From Dehalococcoidia bacterium (lineage in GTDB: Bacteria; Chloroflexota; Dehalococcoidia; Dehalococcoidales; RBG-16-60-22), in assembly GCA_030615035.1 (NCBI GenBank), contig JAUXAC010000002.1, positions 38,327 through 102,326 on the forward strand: a stretch of 64,000 nt of DNA. Reading direction: 5' to 3'. The notes under the pieces were generated by a model. It had not been told where the DNA came from. It ran no database searches and saw only the letters and a list, made by a program, of their open reading frames with translations. Below, piece by piece: positions 35,079-43,060 of this stretch (position 1 is the stretch's first letter; each line of letters starts with the position of its first letter). Both the position numbers and the translations under genes were made by a program.

Positions 35079-35162
35079 ATATTCTCAATTCTTCCTGCTG
35101 GCTTTAGTGGGTTAACTGCATAATACCAAAGACTAGTGAGAAATGCTATTTTTAGATTTTTT

Positions 35163-35446
35163 AGGTGACTCTATCCCCCTTTATCCCCCTTCCCCTTATT
35201 AAGGGGAAGGAGGAGGTGATGAGAGAGGGACTTCGTCCCTCTAAAACTCTCTATAAAAACATATCTGGAGGCTTCGCCTCTCTTAGACTTTCCTTACTCT
35301 GTGTCAAAAATATGGGGTGTTTAAGGGGGGCGTCAGCCCCCGAAGGAATAAAATGCGGGGTGTTTAAGAGGGGCGTCAGCCCCTCTTTTCAAAATCTTCC
35401 CCCTCTCCTTATTTAAGGAGAGGGGGACAAAGGGGGTGAGGTCACC
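35163..35446. repeat. Cluster of interspersed hairpin repeats, copies 3a-3c
   Basis: The 414-bp gap between two genes holds three units. The unit at 35163-35286 is inverted: its CCCCTTCCCC/GGGGAAGG part is followed by AGAGGGACTTCGTCCCTCT and AGGCTTCGCCT hairpins. At 35314 a truncated direct unit (GGGGTGTTTAAGGGGGGCGT...) stops after the first hairpin. At 35357-35446 a complete direct unit follows. Nested copies show repeated insertion at this spot. No gene is seen. Confidence 0.8.
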
Positions 35447-35492
35447 ATATAAATATTGGGGAGGATAGCTTACCAAACATCGGGTTTATTTC

Positions 35493-36038
35493 CTACCCCA
35501 GCTCAGGCTCAATAAGACCGTAGTTACCGTCCTTGCGCCGGTATAACAGGTTAAGCTCTTCGGTATCAGCGTTAAAGAACAGGAAGAAATCATGACCTAA
35601 AAGCTCCATCTGCTCGGCGGCTTCAGCTACTGACATTGGCTTAATAGTAAAGCGCTTAACCTTGACTATTTTTCGGGCAGGTTGTACCATCTCTACCTCC
35701 TCGCTAAATTCACCTCTGGCAAACGAGCTGCCTCTCCCCTTTTCATATAGCTTTCCCTTATAGTGCTCTATTTGACGGGTCATAATTGCGGCTGCCTTAT
35801 CAATAGCCTTAAACAGGTCTTCTCCCCTCTCCTCACCGTGGAGCCGGGTACCACTACCGGTTACAGTTGCCCGCACTATAAAGTGCTGCTGGAGAGACTT
35901 TGTCTTTTCTTCAGAAATTTCTACCTTGGACTCAATAATATTAGGTAAATGACGGTTTAGCTTGCCTAATTTGCGCTCAATGTAACGGCGCACTGCTGGC
36001 GTTAGCTCCATATTTTTACCGGTTATCTGTAGCTCCAT
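35493..36038 (-). CDS. hpf: Ribosome hibernation-promoting factor, long form
   Basis: About 181 residues. The N-terminal RaiA/HPF domain starts MELQITGKNMELTPAVRRYI and contains the beta-alpha-beta pattern that binds the 30S decoding region. The C-terminal dimerisation domain (IVKVKRFTIKPMSVAEAAEQ, then FFLFFNADTEELNLLYRRKD) is what lets long HPF form 100S ribosomes. ATG 36038 has AGGAG seven bases upstream; the 16-residue in-frame extension would overlap comF and is unlikely. Confidence 0.93.
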   Translation of the reverse strand: MELQITGKNMELTPAVRRYIERKLGKLNRHLPNIIESKVEISEEKTKSLQQHFIVRATVTGSGTRLHGEERGEDLFKAIDKAAAIMTRQIEHYKGKLYEKGRGSSFARGEFSEEVEMVQPARKIVKVKRFTIKPMSVAEAAEQMELLGHDFFLFFNADTEELNLLYRRKDGNYGLIEPELG

Positions 36039-36055
36039 CTCTTTACTCCTAACAA

Positions 36056-36757
36056 TCAAATCTCTCTTGCCATCACCAGTCCCCATACTGAGGTAGCCCC
36101 GGAAGCTTTTAGTGCCGCAGCACAGGCATCAAGAGTGGCTCCGGAGGTAGAGACGTCATCTATGAGCAGCACTTGCTTATCCCGCAGTCTGTGGTCACGG
36201 CAGGCAAAAGCATCGGTTACATTGCTCTGCCGTTCCTCAACAGTTGCTGTTCTGGCCTGGGGGGTTGCATGCCGCTGGCGGATGAGACAGTCATCTACTA
36301 TTGGTAAATCGGCGAGCTTACCTAGCTGCCGAGCCAGCAGGCTGGATTGATTGTAGCCGCGCTCCCGCAATCGTTTCTGATGCAGTGGCACCGGTACTAG
36401 AACTTCTGCGGACATGGGGTCGGTGATGAGATAATCGTGCAGCAACTTAGCCAGGGATACAGCCAGGGCTCTGAGGTTTCGGTACTTTAGCTGATGAATG
36501 GCCTCGCGCATTGCCCCGTCAAATCGAAATGGAGAACGAATGCCATCTATTTTTGCCGACCAGCTAACACAACTGGGGCAAAGTATGCCGCTGGGTTGAG
36601 GTCTACCACATCGGGGACAAAGCGGAGGTGTGATTCTGGGGAGTGACTGGCGGCAAGAATAGCAAAGAAATTCACCTTCTTTGCCACAGCCAACACAATG
36701 CTGTGGAAACAGAAGGTCAAGTGCTATCCCCTTGAGTTTAGCTACCTGAGGAAGCAC
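36056..36757 (-). CDS. comF: ComF family protein (zinc ribbon plus phosphoribosyltransferase domain)
   Basis: 233 residues. An N-terminal double zinc ribbon (CVGCGKEGEFLCYSC near residues 17-31, then CPRCGRP and CPSC) precedes a type I PRTase domain with the PRPP-binding LLIDDVSTSGATLDAC near 196-211. In transformable bacteria ComF is needed for DNA uptake; in others its role is unclear. It lies 18 bp upstream of hpf, a pairing seen in many bacteria. Confidence 0.92.
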   Translation of the reverse strand: MLPQVAKLKGIALDLLFPQHCVGCGKEGEFLCYSCRQSLPRITPPLCPRCGRPQPSGILCPSCVSWSAKIDGIRSPFRFDGAMREAIHQLKYRNLRALAVSLAKLLHDYLITDPMSAEVLVPVPLHQKRLRERGYNQSSLLARQLGKLADLPIVDDCLIRQRHATPQARTATVEERQSNVTDAFACRDHRLRDKQVLLIDDVSTSGATLDACAAALKASGATSVWGLVMAREI

Positions 36758-36790
36758 GTTTACCGTCCATAATCTAAGGCTTAAGGTGAA

Positions 36791-37015
36791 TTACTCATAT
36801 TTTTGACGTGGGCGGGGATTGTGGAGTGCCCCACTCATAATGGGCTCGTTAAGATAAACATCACCATTCCTGATTTTCAGGTTGAAGCCGCAATCAGGAT
36901 TGGTGCAAACCCACGCTTTGTAGTGAATGGCTGCCCCTTGACTACCGAAATCAGATAGGGGCACCAGGTCTCCAGATTGACACTTCTGACACTTGGGGAA
37001 ACTGAATTGTTCCAT
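36791..37015 (-). CDS. Small zinc-ribbon protein
   Basis: 74 residues with two CxxC-like knuckles, C9/C12 and C37/C42, which suggests one zinc-binding ribbon. The rest is Asp/Asn-rich and ends in a basic tail. GGAGGAGG precedes the ATG and a clear promoter lies at 37061-37089. I do not recognise the family; a role in nucleic-acid or protein binding would be a guess. Confidence 0.7.
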   Translation of the reverse strand: MEQFSFPKCQKCQSGDLVPLSDFGSQGAAIHYKAWVCTNPDCGFNLKIRNGDVYLNEPIMSGALHNPRPRQKYE

Positions 37016-37060
37016 GGGGTCCTCCTCCCAACCTAAATTGTTTTAGGTGTAAACTAGTCA

Positions 37061-37089
37061 AGTATACACTAATTGGTGGCGGTTGACAA
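37061..37089 (-). promoter_or_regulatory. Promoter of the zinc-ribbon gene
   Basis: Minus-strand TTGTCA (37089-37084), a 17-bp spacer and TATACT (37066-37061). Just downstream, TAGTGTATAC and TAGTTTACAC form an imperfect direct repeat that could be an operator. Confidence 0.55.
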
Positions 37090-37152
37090 GGGCTTTTTTA
37101 GCTTGACCGACCCGACTTTAGATGAAACATTCAAGTAAGCAAAATCTTTGGC

Positions 37153-37500
37153 TTAGAAGCTGGTCTTTCCCGGCGGCATTACTGCAATATGCGAAAACGC
37201 CGAGTCCTTGGTAGCACCGTGCCAGTGCTTCTCGCCTGCCGGAATGAAGATAATGGTGCCCGGTGTTACCGTTACTTCTTCGTTTTCGGTTGCCACTATT
37301 CCAGTCCCCTCGGTAACATATAATACCTGGTCGAAGGTGTGAGTATGGAATAAATTCACGCTACCGCGACTAAAGTTCACTGTAATAACCCGAAATTCAT
37401 CTCCGCTCTCGCCGATAATGCTCTGTACACTAACCTTGCCCCTGAAGATTTTATTTGTACTTTCCTCGGCTTTGATGTCGCTAATCTTTACTGCTTTCAT
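37153..37500 (-). CDS. Cupin-domain protein
   Basis: 115 residues forming one small beta-barrel cupin. Motif 1 is LFHTHTFDQVLYVTEGTG near residues 54-71 and motif 2 PGTIIFIPAGEKHWHGA near 84-100, with His and Glu-type metal ligands. Such single-domain cupins often bind metals or small ligands; the substrate is not deducible. It stands alone between two minus-strand genes. Confidence 0.85.
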   Translation of the reverse strand: MKAVKISDIKAEESTNKIFRGKVSVQSIIGESGDEFRVITVNFSRGSVNLFHTHTFDQVLYVTEGTGIVATENEEVTVTPGTIIFIPAGEKHWHGATKDSAFSHIAVMPPGKTSF

Positions 37501-37547
37501 TATTCTCCTCCAGAGACTTCATTTTGCGTGCTTCAATCTTCTCCTAA

Positions 37548-38135
37548 TTAAAGACTTTTGCCTAGTCCGACTGAGCTGAGCCGACTATAGATAGCACCCT
37601 CTCTGGTCAGTTGGCTCCTCATCAGGCTGATGGAATCTACCTTAAAGCCATAAACAGCTTCAAACTTGGTACTGGCGATGAGCTGTCCAAAACTTTGCCG
37701 CTCATCCAGTGAAGCTTGTTCGCGAAGGCGAGCTAGAGTCAGGTGAGGCCTGAATGGTCGCGACTCGGCAGCAAAGCCGAGAGGCGCCAGATTGGACTCA
37801 ATTCGTTGCTGAAGCTCGCTAAGTTGAGCTACCTCCCCGCTTACCCCTACCCAGACTACCTGAACCCGTCTCAAATTGGGGAAAGCTCCTAAGCCCTTGA
37901 CCTCCAGATAGAGAGGTGATACTCCCCGTGTAGCCGCCTCTATTGCCTTGGTTATTCCGCTAATCTTATCTGTGGCAACATTGCCCAGAAACTTTAATGT
38001 CAGGTGGATACTATAGGGGTCAACCCACTTCACTGGAGGCTGCTTGCCAGTTTTTAACTGAGCCTGTAGCTGGACAAGTCCCGACTTTAGCTCATCGGGT
38101 AGCTCAATGGCAATAAATGAGCGAACTTGTTCCAT
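37548..38135 (-). CDS. thpR: RNA 2',3'-cyclic phosphodiesterase
   Basis: 195 residues of the 2H phosphoesterase superfamily. The two HxTx motifs are HLTLKFLG near residues 46-53 and HLTLARLRE near 132-140. The N-terminal RSFIAIELPDELK is typical of ThpR/LigT proteins. It opens 2',3'-cyclic phosphates to 2'-phosphates; the ligase activity reported for some members is reversible and of unclear physiological use. It follows the amidohydrolase by 12 bp, so they may be cotranscribed. Confidence 0.9.
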   Translation of the reverse strand: MEQVRSFIAIELPDELKSGLVQLQAQLKTGKQPPVKWVDPYSIHLTLKFLGNVATDKISGITKAIEAATRGVSPLYLEVKGLGAFPNLRRVQVVWVGVSGEVAQLSELQQRIESNLAPLGFAAESRPFRPHLTLARLREQASLDERQSFGQLIASTKFEAVYGFKVDSISLMRSQLTREGAIYSRLSSVGLGKSL

Positions 38136-38147
38136 AGTTTGAACGTC

Positions 38148-38987
38148 CTAAATACTCAGTAGCCTCTGGGCGTTACCAGATAGAATCAGGCTCTTCGCTT
38201 CCTCAGATAAATCTGCTGAGTTGATCTCCTGGAGCAACTGTGTCTGCGCCAGCAGGGGATAATCACTACCGAAAAGAATCTTGTCAGCACCGACAAGTTG
38301 AGTGACTTGATTATATACCTGGGGACTGTACAGAAAGGGCGAAGCGGCGGTATCAAAAAAGACGTTCTTCATTGCCTGTTTCACCTCTGGCATTAGTGCG
38401 TAGAAAGGTAAACCACCTCCCCAATGGGCGCAGACTATGGTTAAATCGGGAAAGTTGGTAATAAAGGGGTAGAGCCTGTCTGGAGTTATAATTCCCTTGC
38501 CCGGATAGTCATGACCTACTGGTTCGGAGGCATGGGTGAGCAGAATTAACTTGTGTTTTCTTAGTGCCTCAACAATGGGCTGCATCGCTTCTTCGTCCCC
38601 GAGGTCGAACAATTGCATATCCGGTCTCATCTCACCAACTCCCCTCATCCCCCCCTTGGCACAGCGCTCAATTTCAGCTATGGCGGCTTCAGGTGACTGC
38701 GGTTGAACCGCACAAAAACCGATTAAGCGTTTGGGGTGGCGGGCTATTGACTCTAAAATGTAGTCGTTGGTTTCCACACACAGCTCGTGTGTAGTCCAGC
38801 CGGTATTGACAATGACGGAAACATCAATTCCGACTTTATCCATACTCTCAATGAGTTCATCGGTGGTGGCGAGCTTGGCTTCCTTATTGGAGTAGAGCAT
38901 GGCGAAGCAGGGGTCATTATCAATATACTGGCTGCGGTTTTTCCTTATGTGGGGTGGAAATACATGGGTATGGAAGTCAATAATCAT
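38148..38987 (-). CDS. Amidohydrolase-superfamily metal-dependent hydrolase
   Basis: 279 residues folded as a TIM barrel. The metal ligands of the amidohydrolase_2 subgroup are visible: DFHTHVFPP at residues 3-11, LLTHASEPVG near 149-158, CAHWGGGLP near 190-198 and GSDYPLL near 240-246. Relatives act as decarboxylases or hydrolases on small acids. The substrate is unknown, and neighbours do not help. Confidence 0.85.
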   Translation of the reverse strand: MIIDFHTHVFPPHIRKNRSQYIDNDPCFAMLYSNKEAKLATTDELIESMDKVGIDVSVIVNTGWTTHELCVETNDYILESIARHPKRLIGFCAVQPQSPEAAIAEIERCAKGGMRGVGEMRPDMQLFDLGDEEAMQPIVEALRKHKLILLTHASEPVGHDYPGKGIITPDRLYPFITNFPDLTIVCAHWGGGLPFYALMPEVKQAMKNVFFDTAASPFLYSPQVYNQVTQLVGADKILFGSDYPLLAQTQLLQEINSADLSEEAKSLILSGNAQRLLSI

Positions 38988-39068
38988 CGCCAGATTATAG
39001 CAGAACCGTTGGGGTTAGTTCAATCCGTTGTGCTGAGGTTGCCTGGTAACCTATCCTCCCTGATATTT

Positions 39069-39157
39069 ATTAGGTAACCCACCCCCTTTTTCCCCCTCCC
39101 TTGATAAGGGAGGGGGAATTATATAAAAAGAGGGGCTTCGCCCCTCTTAAACACCCG
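39069..39157 (-). repeat. Interspersed double-stem-loop repeat, copy 4 (inverted)
   Basis: Inverted copy: CCCCCTCCC/GGGAGGGGG hairpin followed by AGAGGGGCTTCGCCCCTCT and the TTAAACACCC end. It fills part of the 335-bp gap 38988-39322. The rest of that gap contains a 33-bp direct repeat (39162-39194) and AT-rich sequence without a gene. Confidence 0.85.
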
Positions 39158-39161
39158 CTTT

Positions 39162-39753
39162 CTCAGGCATAAACACATTGCCTGATAGAAAATAGTTAAA
39201 CTAAGAGGAAAGATTAAAAAGGAACGTTTTTAGCCAATCACTCTTGAGTGAAACAGCACCTTAACAATTGAATATGAGCACCATAATCGGCAGGTATGTG
39301 TAGACAAGAAAAAAACGCTAATCTACGCTTTAGGTTCGTACACTTCAAAAAACCGACGAGTCGGTGGTGCCTTGGCGATGCCACTCACGGCCTGTTCTAA
39401 TTTAGGACCTAAGACTGCAGCGGCGGCCTCGACATCTTCCCTCGTCTCCCATAGACTCAGGGTTCCATACTCACCGACTATCTCATCGCCAAAGAATGTT
39501 ACTCCTTTGAATCCCTTTAAGGTTCTGAGAGCAGGAGCAAATTGGTCGGCTAGTTTCTCCCCAGTCGACCGAGTTCCTGGCCCAAGTGTTATTATGACCA
39601 ACTGTGCATACATGGTTAATCCTCCCTTCACTCAAAAACTCAGGTAATGCAATTATAGTCCCATTTACATAATTGTCAATACACAAAGAAAGGAATCTTT
39701 TTAAGAAATTATAGAGAGTGCTCAAGCATGAACACATTGCCTGATAGAAAATA
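39162..39753 (+). repeat. 33-bp direct repeats flanking the monooxygenase-like gene
   Basis: A 33-bp sequence beginning CTCAGGCATAAACACATTGC (39162-39194) recurs as CTCAAGCATGAACACATTGC (39721-39753), with two differences in total. The copies bracket the gene at 39323-39613. They may be the ends of a small duplicated or mobile segment. Confidence 0.75.
39323..39613 (-). CDS. Antibiotic-biosynthesis-monooxygenase-like (ABM) small protein
   Basis: About 96 residues with the ferredoxin-like alpha-beta pattern of dimeric ABM/EthD-type proteins (MYAQLVIITLGPGTRSTG, LKGFKGVTFFGDE, TLSLWETREDVE). Members range from heme or quinone monooxygenases to proteins without known activity. ATG 39613 follows GGGAGG at ideal spacing; the ATG six codons upstream is poorer. 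The gene is isolated between repeats. Confidence 0.65.
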   Translation of the reverse strand: MYAQLVIITLGPGTRSTGEKLADQFAPALRTLKGFKGVTFFGDEIVGEYGTLSLWETREDVEAAAAVLGPKLEQAVSGIAKAPPTRRFFEVYEPKA

Positions 39754-39873
39754 CTTGGTTACTCAGAGCACTATGCAAAGCTTGTGCTTGGAGAACAACC
39801 CTTAGAAACAGGGGGCATCAGAAAAGAGTTGCAAAATCAACCAGATTTATCGTATCCTCTGGATTAATAATTT

Positions 39874-39978
39874 GGGGGTGTTTAAGAGGGGCGTCAGCCC
39901 CTCTTTTCAAAACCTTCCCCTTCCCCTCATCAAGGGGAAGGGGATACAGGGGATAGGGTCACCTAATAAAAACCTAAA
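39874..39978 (+). repeat. Interspersed double-stem-loop repeat, copy 5
   Basis: Direct copy (GGGGGTGTTTAAGAGGGGCG, then CCCCTTCCCC/GGGGAAGGGG and ATAGGGTCACCTAATAAAAACC). With its lead-in CTCTGGATTAATAATTT it is nearly identical to 31200-31330. It lies downstream of rplY on the minus strand in a gap of about 390 bp. Apart from this and the direct repeat at 39721, I see no gene there. Confidence 0.85.
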
Positions 39979-40001
39979 GGTGGTGAGGTTACTCCTCAAT
40001 T

Positions 40002-40691
40002 TTAAGAATCGGCAGCTGGCTTTTCTGCTTCCCCTTCAGCCGGTGCTTCAGCCTCTCCCTCAACCTCAGCTTCAGCCTCTGCCTCAACCTCTTCCTCAAC
40101 CTCGGCGGCGACCACTACCTCTTCTTCCTTTATAATCGCTTCGCTGACTTTAACCAGTAGCTGGTCGGGGTCGGCGTGAACCGTGATATCTGGACTAAGG
40201 ACGATATCCTTGACATAAATTGCCTGCTCTACTTCTTCCAGTGGACTCAGGTCAACCTCTATTTGTGGCGGCACGCTGCCCGGCAGGCACTCGATACTCA
40301 AGCTGGTGATACCATGAGCTAACATGCGCCCCTTTTCTCTCATTGCCGGGGCTTCGCCAACTAAAATAATGGGCACATCTACGGCTATCTTTTCTCCTTT
40401 TATAACCTGGTAGAAGTCAACATGGAGAAGTTGCCTGGTGACTGCGTCTCTTTGAATTTCACGGATGAACACGCTTTTCGGTTGCTTATCCTTGTCAATC
40501 ATAAGATTAATAAGTCGGCTCATCCCTGCCTGAGCGATAATGTGCTGTAGCTGAGTGGTATCACACTGCAGTGCCAGTGACTTCAGATTGTGCCCGAAGA
40601 GGTGGGTGGGGGTAATCCCCTGGCGGCGCAAAAATCTGGTCTTCTTCCCCAGCACATCCCGGTGAGTAACTTGCAATGTTAAATCATCCAC
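40002..40691 (-). CDS. rplY: 50S ribosomal protein L25, general-stress (CTC) form
   Basis: 229 residues. The N-terminal L25 domain (DDLTLQVTHRDVLGKKTRFL, FIREIQRDAVTRQLLHVDFY) binds 5S rRNA. The C-terminal TL5 domain follows, and the protein ends in a very acidic Ala/Glu/Val tail of about 45 residues. Length and two-domain structure match the CTC/TL5 subgroup. The tail is low complexity and lengths vary widely in the family. Confidence 0.95.
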   Translation of the reverse strand: MDDLTLQVTHRDVLGKKTRFLRRQGITPTHLFGHNLKSLALQCDTTQLQHIIAQAGMSRLINLMIDKDKQPKSVFIREIQRDAVTRQLLHVDFYQVIKGEKIAVDVPIILVGEAPAMREKGRMLAHGITSLSIECLPGSVPPQIEVDLSPLEEVEQAIYVKDIVLSPDITVHADPDQLLVKVSEAIIKEEEVVVAAEVEEEVEAEAEAEVEGEAEAPAEGEAEKPAADS

Positions 40692-40833
40692 TTATCAGCT
40701 CCTTTCTCTCTTACCAATTTAAACACAGGTGGGGGTGAAAAATCAATTTCGTGAGTGATTCTTCCCCCATCTCCTTAGCAGGCAGAGAGACGTTAAAAGG
40801 GAGTTAAAGAGAGGCGAAGCCCCAAATATATAT

Positions 40834-40930
40834 GGGGTGTCTAAGAGGGGCGTCAGCCCCTCTTTTCAAAACCTTCCCCCTCTCCTTGTCAAGGAGAGGG
40901 GGACACAGGGGGTGAGGTCACCTAATAAAT
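40834..40930 (+). repeat. Interspersed double-stem-loop repeat, copy 6
   Basis: Direct copy with GGGGTGTCTAAGAGGGGCG, a CCCCCTCTCC/GGAGAGGGGG second hairpin and GTGAGGTCACCTAATAA tail. It is preceded by AGAGAGGCGAAGCCCC, a piece of the second hairpin unit. It lies between the dCMP deaminase and rplY. Confidence 0.85.
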
Positions 40931-40970
40931 AACTAAAGGGGGATGGGGTTACCTAAAAACAATAGTGATG

Positions 40971-41453
40971 TTAATCTAGGTAACTTATCTTAGAGGAAGG
41001 TCTTTTCTTAATAGCCACCTCTATGTCGGCTTCCCGGAACAATTTGCCAAACTCATCATCATTATAGCTGCCAAAACTGACAAGCCGTTTTATCTTGGCG
41101 TTGACCAGCATCTTGGCACACAGTACGCAGGGGGTATGGGTGGCATAGATAGTGCTCCCCTCAAGGCTGATACCATGGAGCCCAGCCTGTATGATTACAT
41201 TCTGCTCGGCATGAATGCCCCGGCAGATTTCGTGTCTTGTCCCCGACGGTATATTTAGCTCATCCCGGAGACAACCAAGCTCAAGGCAGTCCTTAGCGCC
41301 AGAGGGAGCACCGTTGTAGCCCGTAGCCAGTATGTGTTTATTCCTTGCGGCTACCGCCCCAACATGGTGCCGGCGGCAGGTTGACCGCTCAGCGACCACC
41401 GAAGCTATTTTCAGAAAATACCCGTCACTATCTAGTCTGGTCAATCTTTTCAT
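40971..41453 (-). CDS. dCMP deaminase (ComEB type)
   Basis: 160 residues of the cytidine-deaminase-like fold. The zinc and proton-shuttle motif HAEQNVI lies near residues 85-91, with the second zinc site PCVLCAKM near 110-117. A basic N-terminal region RRHHVGAVAARN precedes them, as in dCMP deaminases that feed dUMP to thymidylate synthesis. It overlaps the kinase-like gene upstream by four bases. Confidence 0.92.
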   Translation of the reverse strand: MKRLTRLDSDGYFLKIASVVAERSTCRRHHVGAVAARNKHILATGYNGAPSGAKDCLELGCLRDELNIPSGTRHEICRGIHAEQNVIIQAGLHGISLEGSTIYATHTPCVLCAKMLVNAKIKRLVSFGSYNDDEFGKLFREADIEVAIKKRPSSKISYLD

Positions 41454-41992
41454 CTTAATTTGGAGATAATCCTTCTCACTTCCTTCCTCAGGTTCTCCAG
41501 TGAAGATTCGTTTATGATGGTAAAATCGGCGATAGCAATAGGTCCGCCTTTATTAGTATTCTCTATTTCTGCCCGGTCACGGCTGGCAGCTTCTTCTTGT
41601 GTCAGTTGTCGGTCTGGCCTACCGGTCAGCCGAGCGTACCTTGTTCTCGGTGATGCCCAAACGGCGATTACATAAAAATTTTCCCCATAATAGTTCTTCA
41701 GAAAGGTATATTCCTCCCAGGAATAAAGTCCATCAATTACCACATCTGAATGTTTCCGGGCGGAATCAATACGGGGTAGATTAAGTTGGGCATAGGCTGA
41801 CATCCCGTGCTCTTGCCTGAGGAGTTCCCTGATATGGCGTTCATTTTTTTCGTTCAGCGCTAAGCCTCTCTCCTGTATTTCCTCGTCGGTAACATCACCG
41901 AATCTTATTCTAACGAAGCCATTCTCCTCAAATACTCGGGAAACCTCCGATTTGCCAGAGCCGGGCATGCCCACAATTGAGACCACTTTCAT
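41450..41992 (-). CDS. UPF0200-type P-loop nucleotide kinase-like protein
   Basis: 180 residues with a P-loop SIVGMPGSGKSEVSRV near 5-20, RFGDVTDEEIQERGL near 30-44, and a kinase-like LVIDGLYSWEEY region. This pattern is typical of UPF0200 proteins, common in archaea and related to dephospho-CoA and nucleotide kinases; the substrate is not known to me. Its ATGA overlap with the dCMP deaminase suggests a nucleotide-related role, perhaps phosphorylating or checking a dNMP. Confidence 0.75.
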   Translation of the reverse strand: MKVVSIVGMPGSGKSEVSRVFEENGFVRIRFGDVTDEEIQERGLALNEKNERHIRELLRQEHGMSAYAQLNLPRIDSARKHSDVVIDGLYSWEEYTFLKNYYGENFYVIAVWASPRTRYARLTGRPDRQLTQEEAASRDRAEIENTNKGGPIAIADFTIINESSLENLRKEVRRIISKLR

Positions 41993-42099
41993 AATTTATA
42001 CCCTTTACGAAGTTTATTATACGAAGATATTGAGTAAATAACAATGGAGAGATTATTTATCGGCTTTGAATTTTGCCAGAGATAGTGTAAGCTTAACTG

Positions 42100-43002
42100 G
42101 TGAATTGGGCTAGCGTAGCGATACTAAGTACAGCTACCTTCGCGGTAGTGAACACAATTGACAGCCACCTCCTCTCCAAACGAATGCCAGGCTTACGGGC
42201 TTTCCTGCTGCCGGTGAGCATTTTTCACTTATTTTATGGTTTGCTGTTGTTTTATCTAGTTCCCTTACCTGAGGGCATCGGTATATTGCCATTACTGGTG
42301 GCAGTAGTCTCAGGTATATTCCGCACCATTGCTGTCACTATCATACTTTATAATCTCCAAAAGGAAGAAGTATCACGGGTTATTCCTGTAGTCTATACCT
42401 ATCCCATTTTCGTGGCGATTATGGCGGTGCTATTTATGGGGGAAACTCTAGGTTACCTGCAGTGGCTGGCGATAATTATCGTGGTAGCTGGAGCTGTAAT
42501 GGTCTCGGTTAGGCAGAGTCCATCTGGCTCTACTATCTGGTTGGGCAAACCACTCCTCCTTCTTTTCGGTTCCAGTCTACTTCTTGCTATGGCGGATGTA
42601 ACCAGTAAGTATGCCTTGGCCTACATCTCATTCTGGAACATGTTCTCTCTCACCGCATTTTGCATATCCGGTATATTCTTACTGGTTTCAATGCGTCCTC
42701 GTATTCTCAGTCAGCTGAGTAGTATGGAACGAAGAAACTCAGCTATAGCCTTACTCGCTTTTAATGAGACATTGGCACCGGTGGGGATAGTGTTGTTATT
42801 CTGGGCACTAGAGAGGGGGCTTGTGTCGCTGGTTTCGACTATTGCCAGCAGCCGTCCTGTATTCGTGGTTATATTCGCCCTTATCCTGAGCCGCATCTTG
42901 CCTGGATTTATGGAATGGCAACCAGGTAAAGGGATGCTAGCCTTACGACTTGTGGCTATTGCCATGATTTTCTGCGGTATCACCATTATCTACCTAATGT
43001 GA
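42100..43002 (+). CDS. EamA/DMT-family transporter
   Basis: 300 residues with ten predicted membrane helices in two EamA repeats (about 5-125 and 150-295), each ending in a helix with the drug/metabolite-transporter pattern (VYTYPIFVAIMAVLFMGETL and its counterpart near 255). A GTG starts the gene and no strong ribosome-binding site is seen. Members export amino acids, nucleosides or other metabolites; the substrate is unknown. Confidence 0.85.
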   Translation: MNWASVAILSTATFAVVNTIDSHLLSKRMPGLRAFLLPVSIFHLFYGLLLFYLVPLPEGIGILPLLVAVVSGIFRTIAVTIILYNLQKEEVSRVIPVVYTYPIFVAIMAVLFMGETLGYLQWLAIIIVVAGAVMVSVRQSPSGSTIWLGKPLLLLFGSSLLLAMADVTSKYALAYISFWNMFSLTAFCISGIFLLVSMRPRILSQLSSMERRNSAIALLAFNETLAPVGIVLLFWALERGLVSLVSTIASSRPVFVVIFALILSRILPGFMEWQPGKGMLALRLVAIAMIFCGITIIYLM

Positions 43003-43060
43003 GTCAATAACCGGGGACAGCCTGTGCTATAATTCAGACTATCGAGGTTTAAAGACGAAA

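Noticed and set aside
35165..35416. 83-codon frame between two genes
   Set aside because: It consists entirely of repeat copies, including two GGGGCGTCAGCCCC hairpins.
39872..40135. 87-codon frame ending in Pro/Leu/Gln repeats
   Set aside because: It is translated repeat followed by the antisense of the acidic L25 tail.
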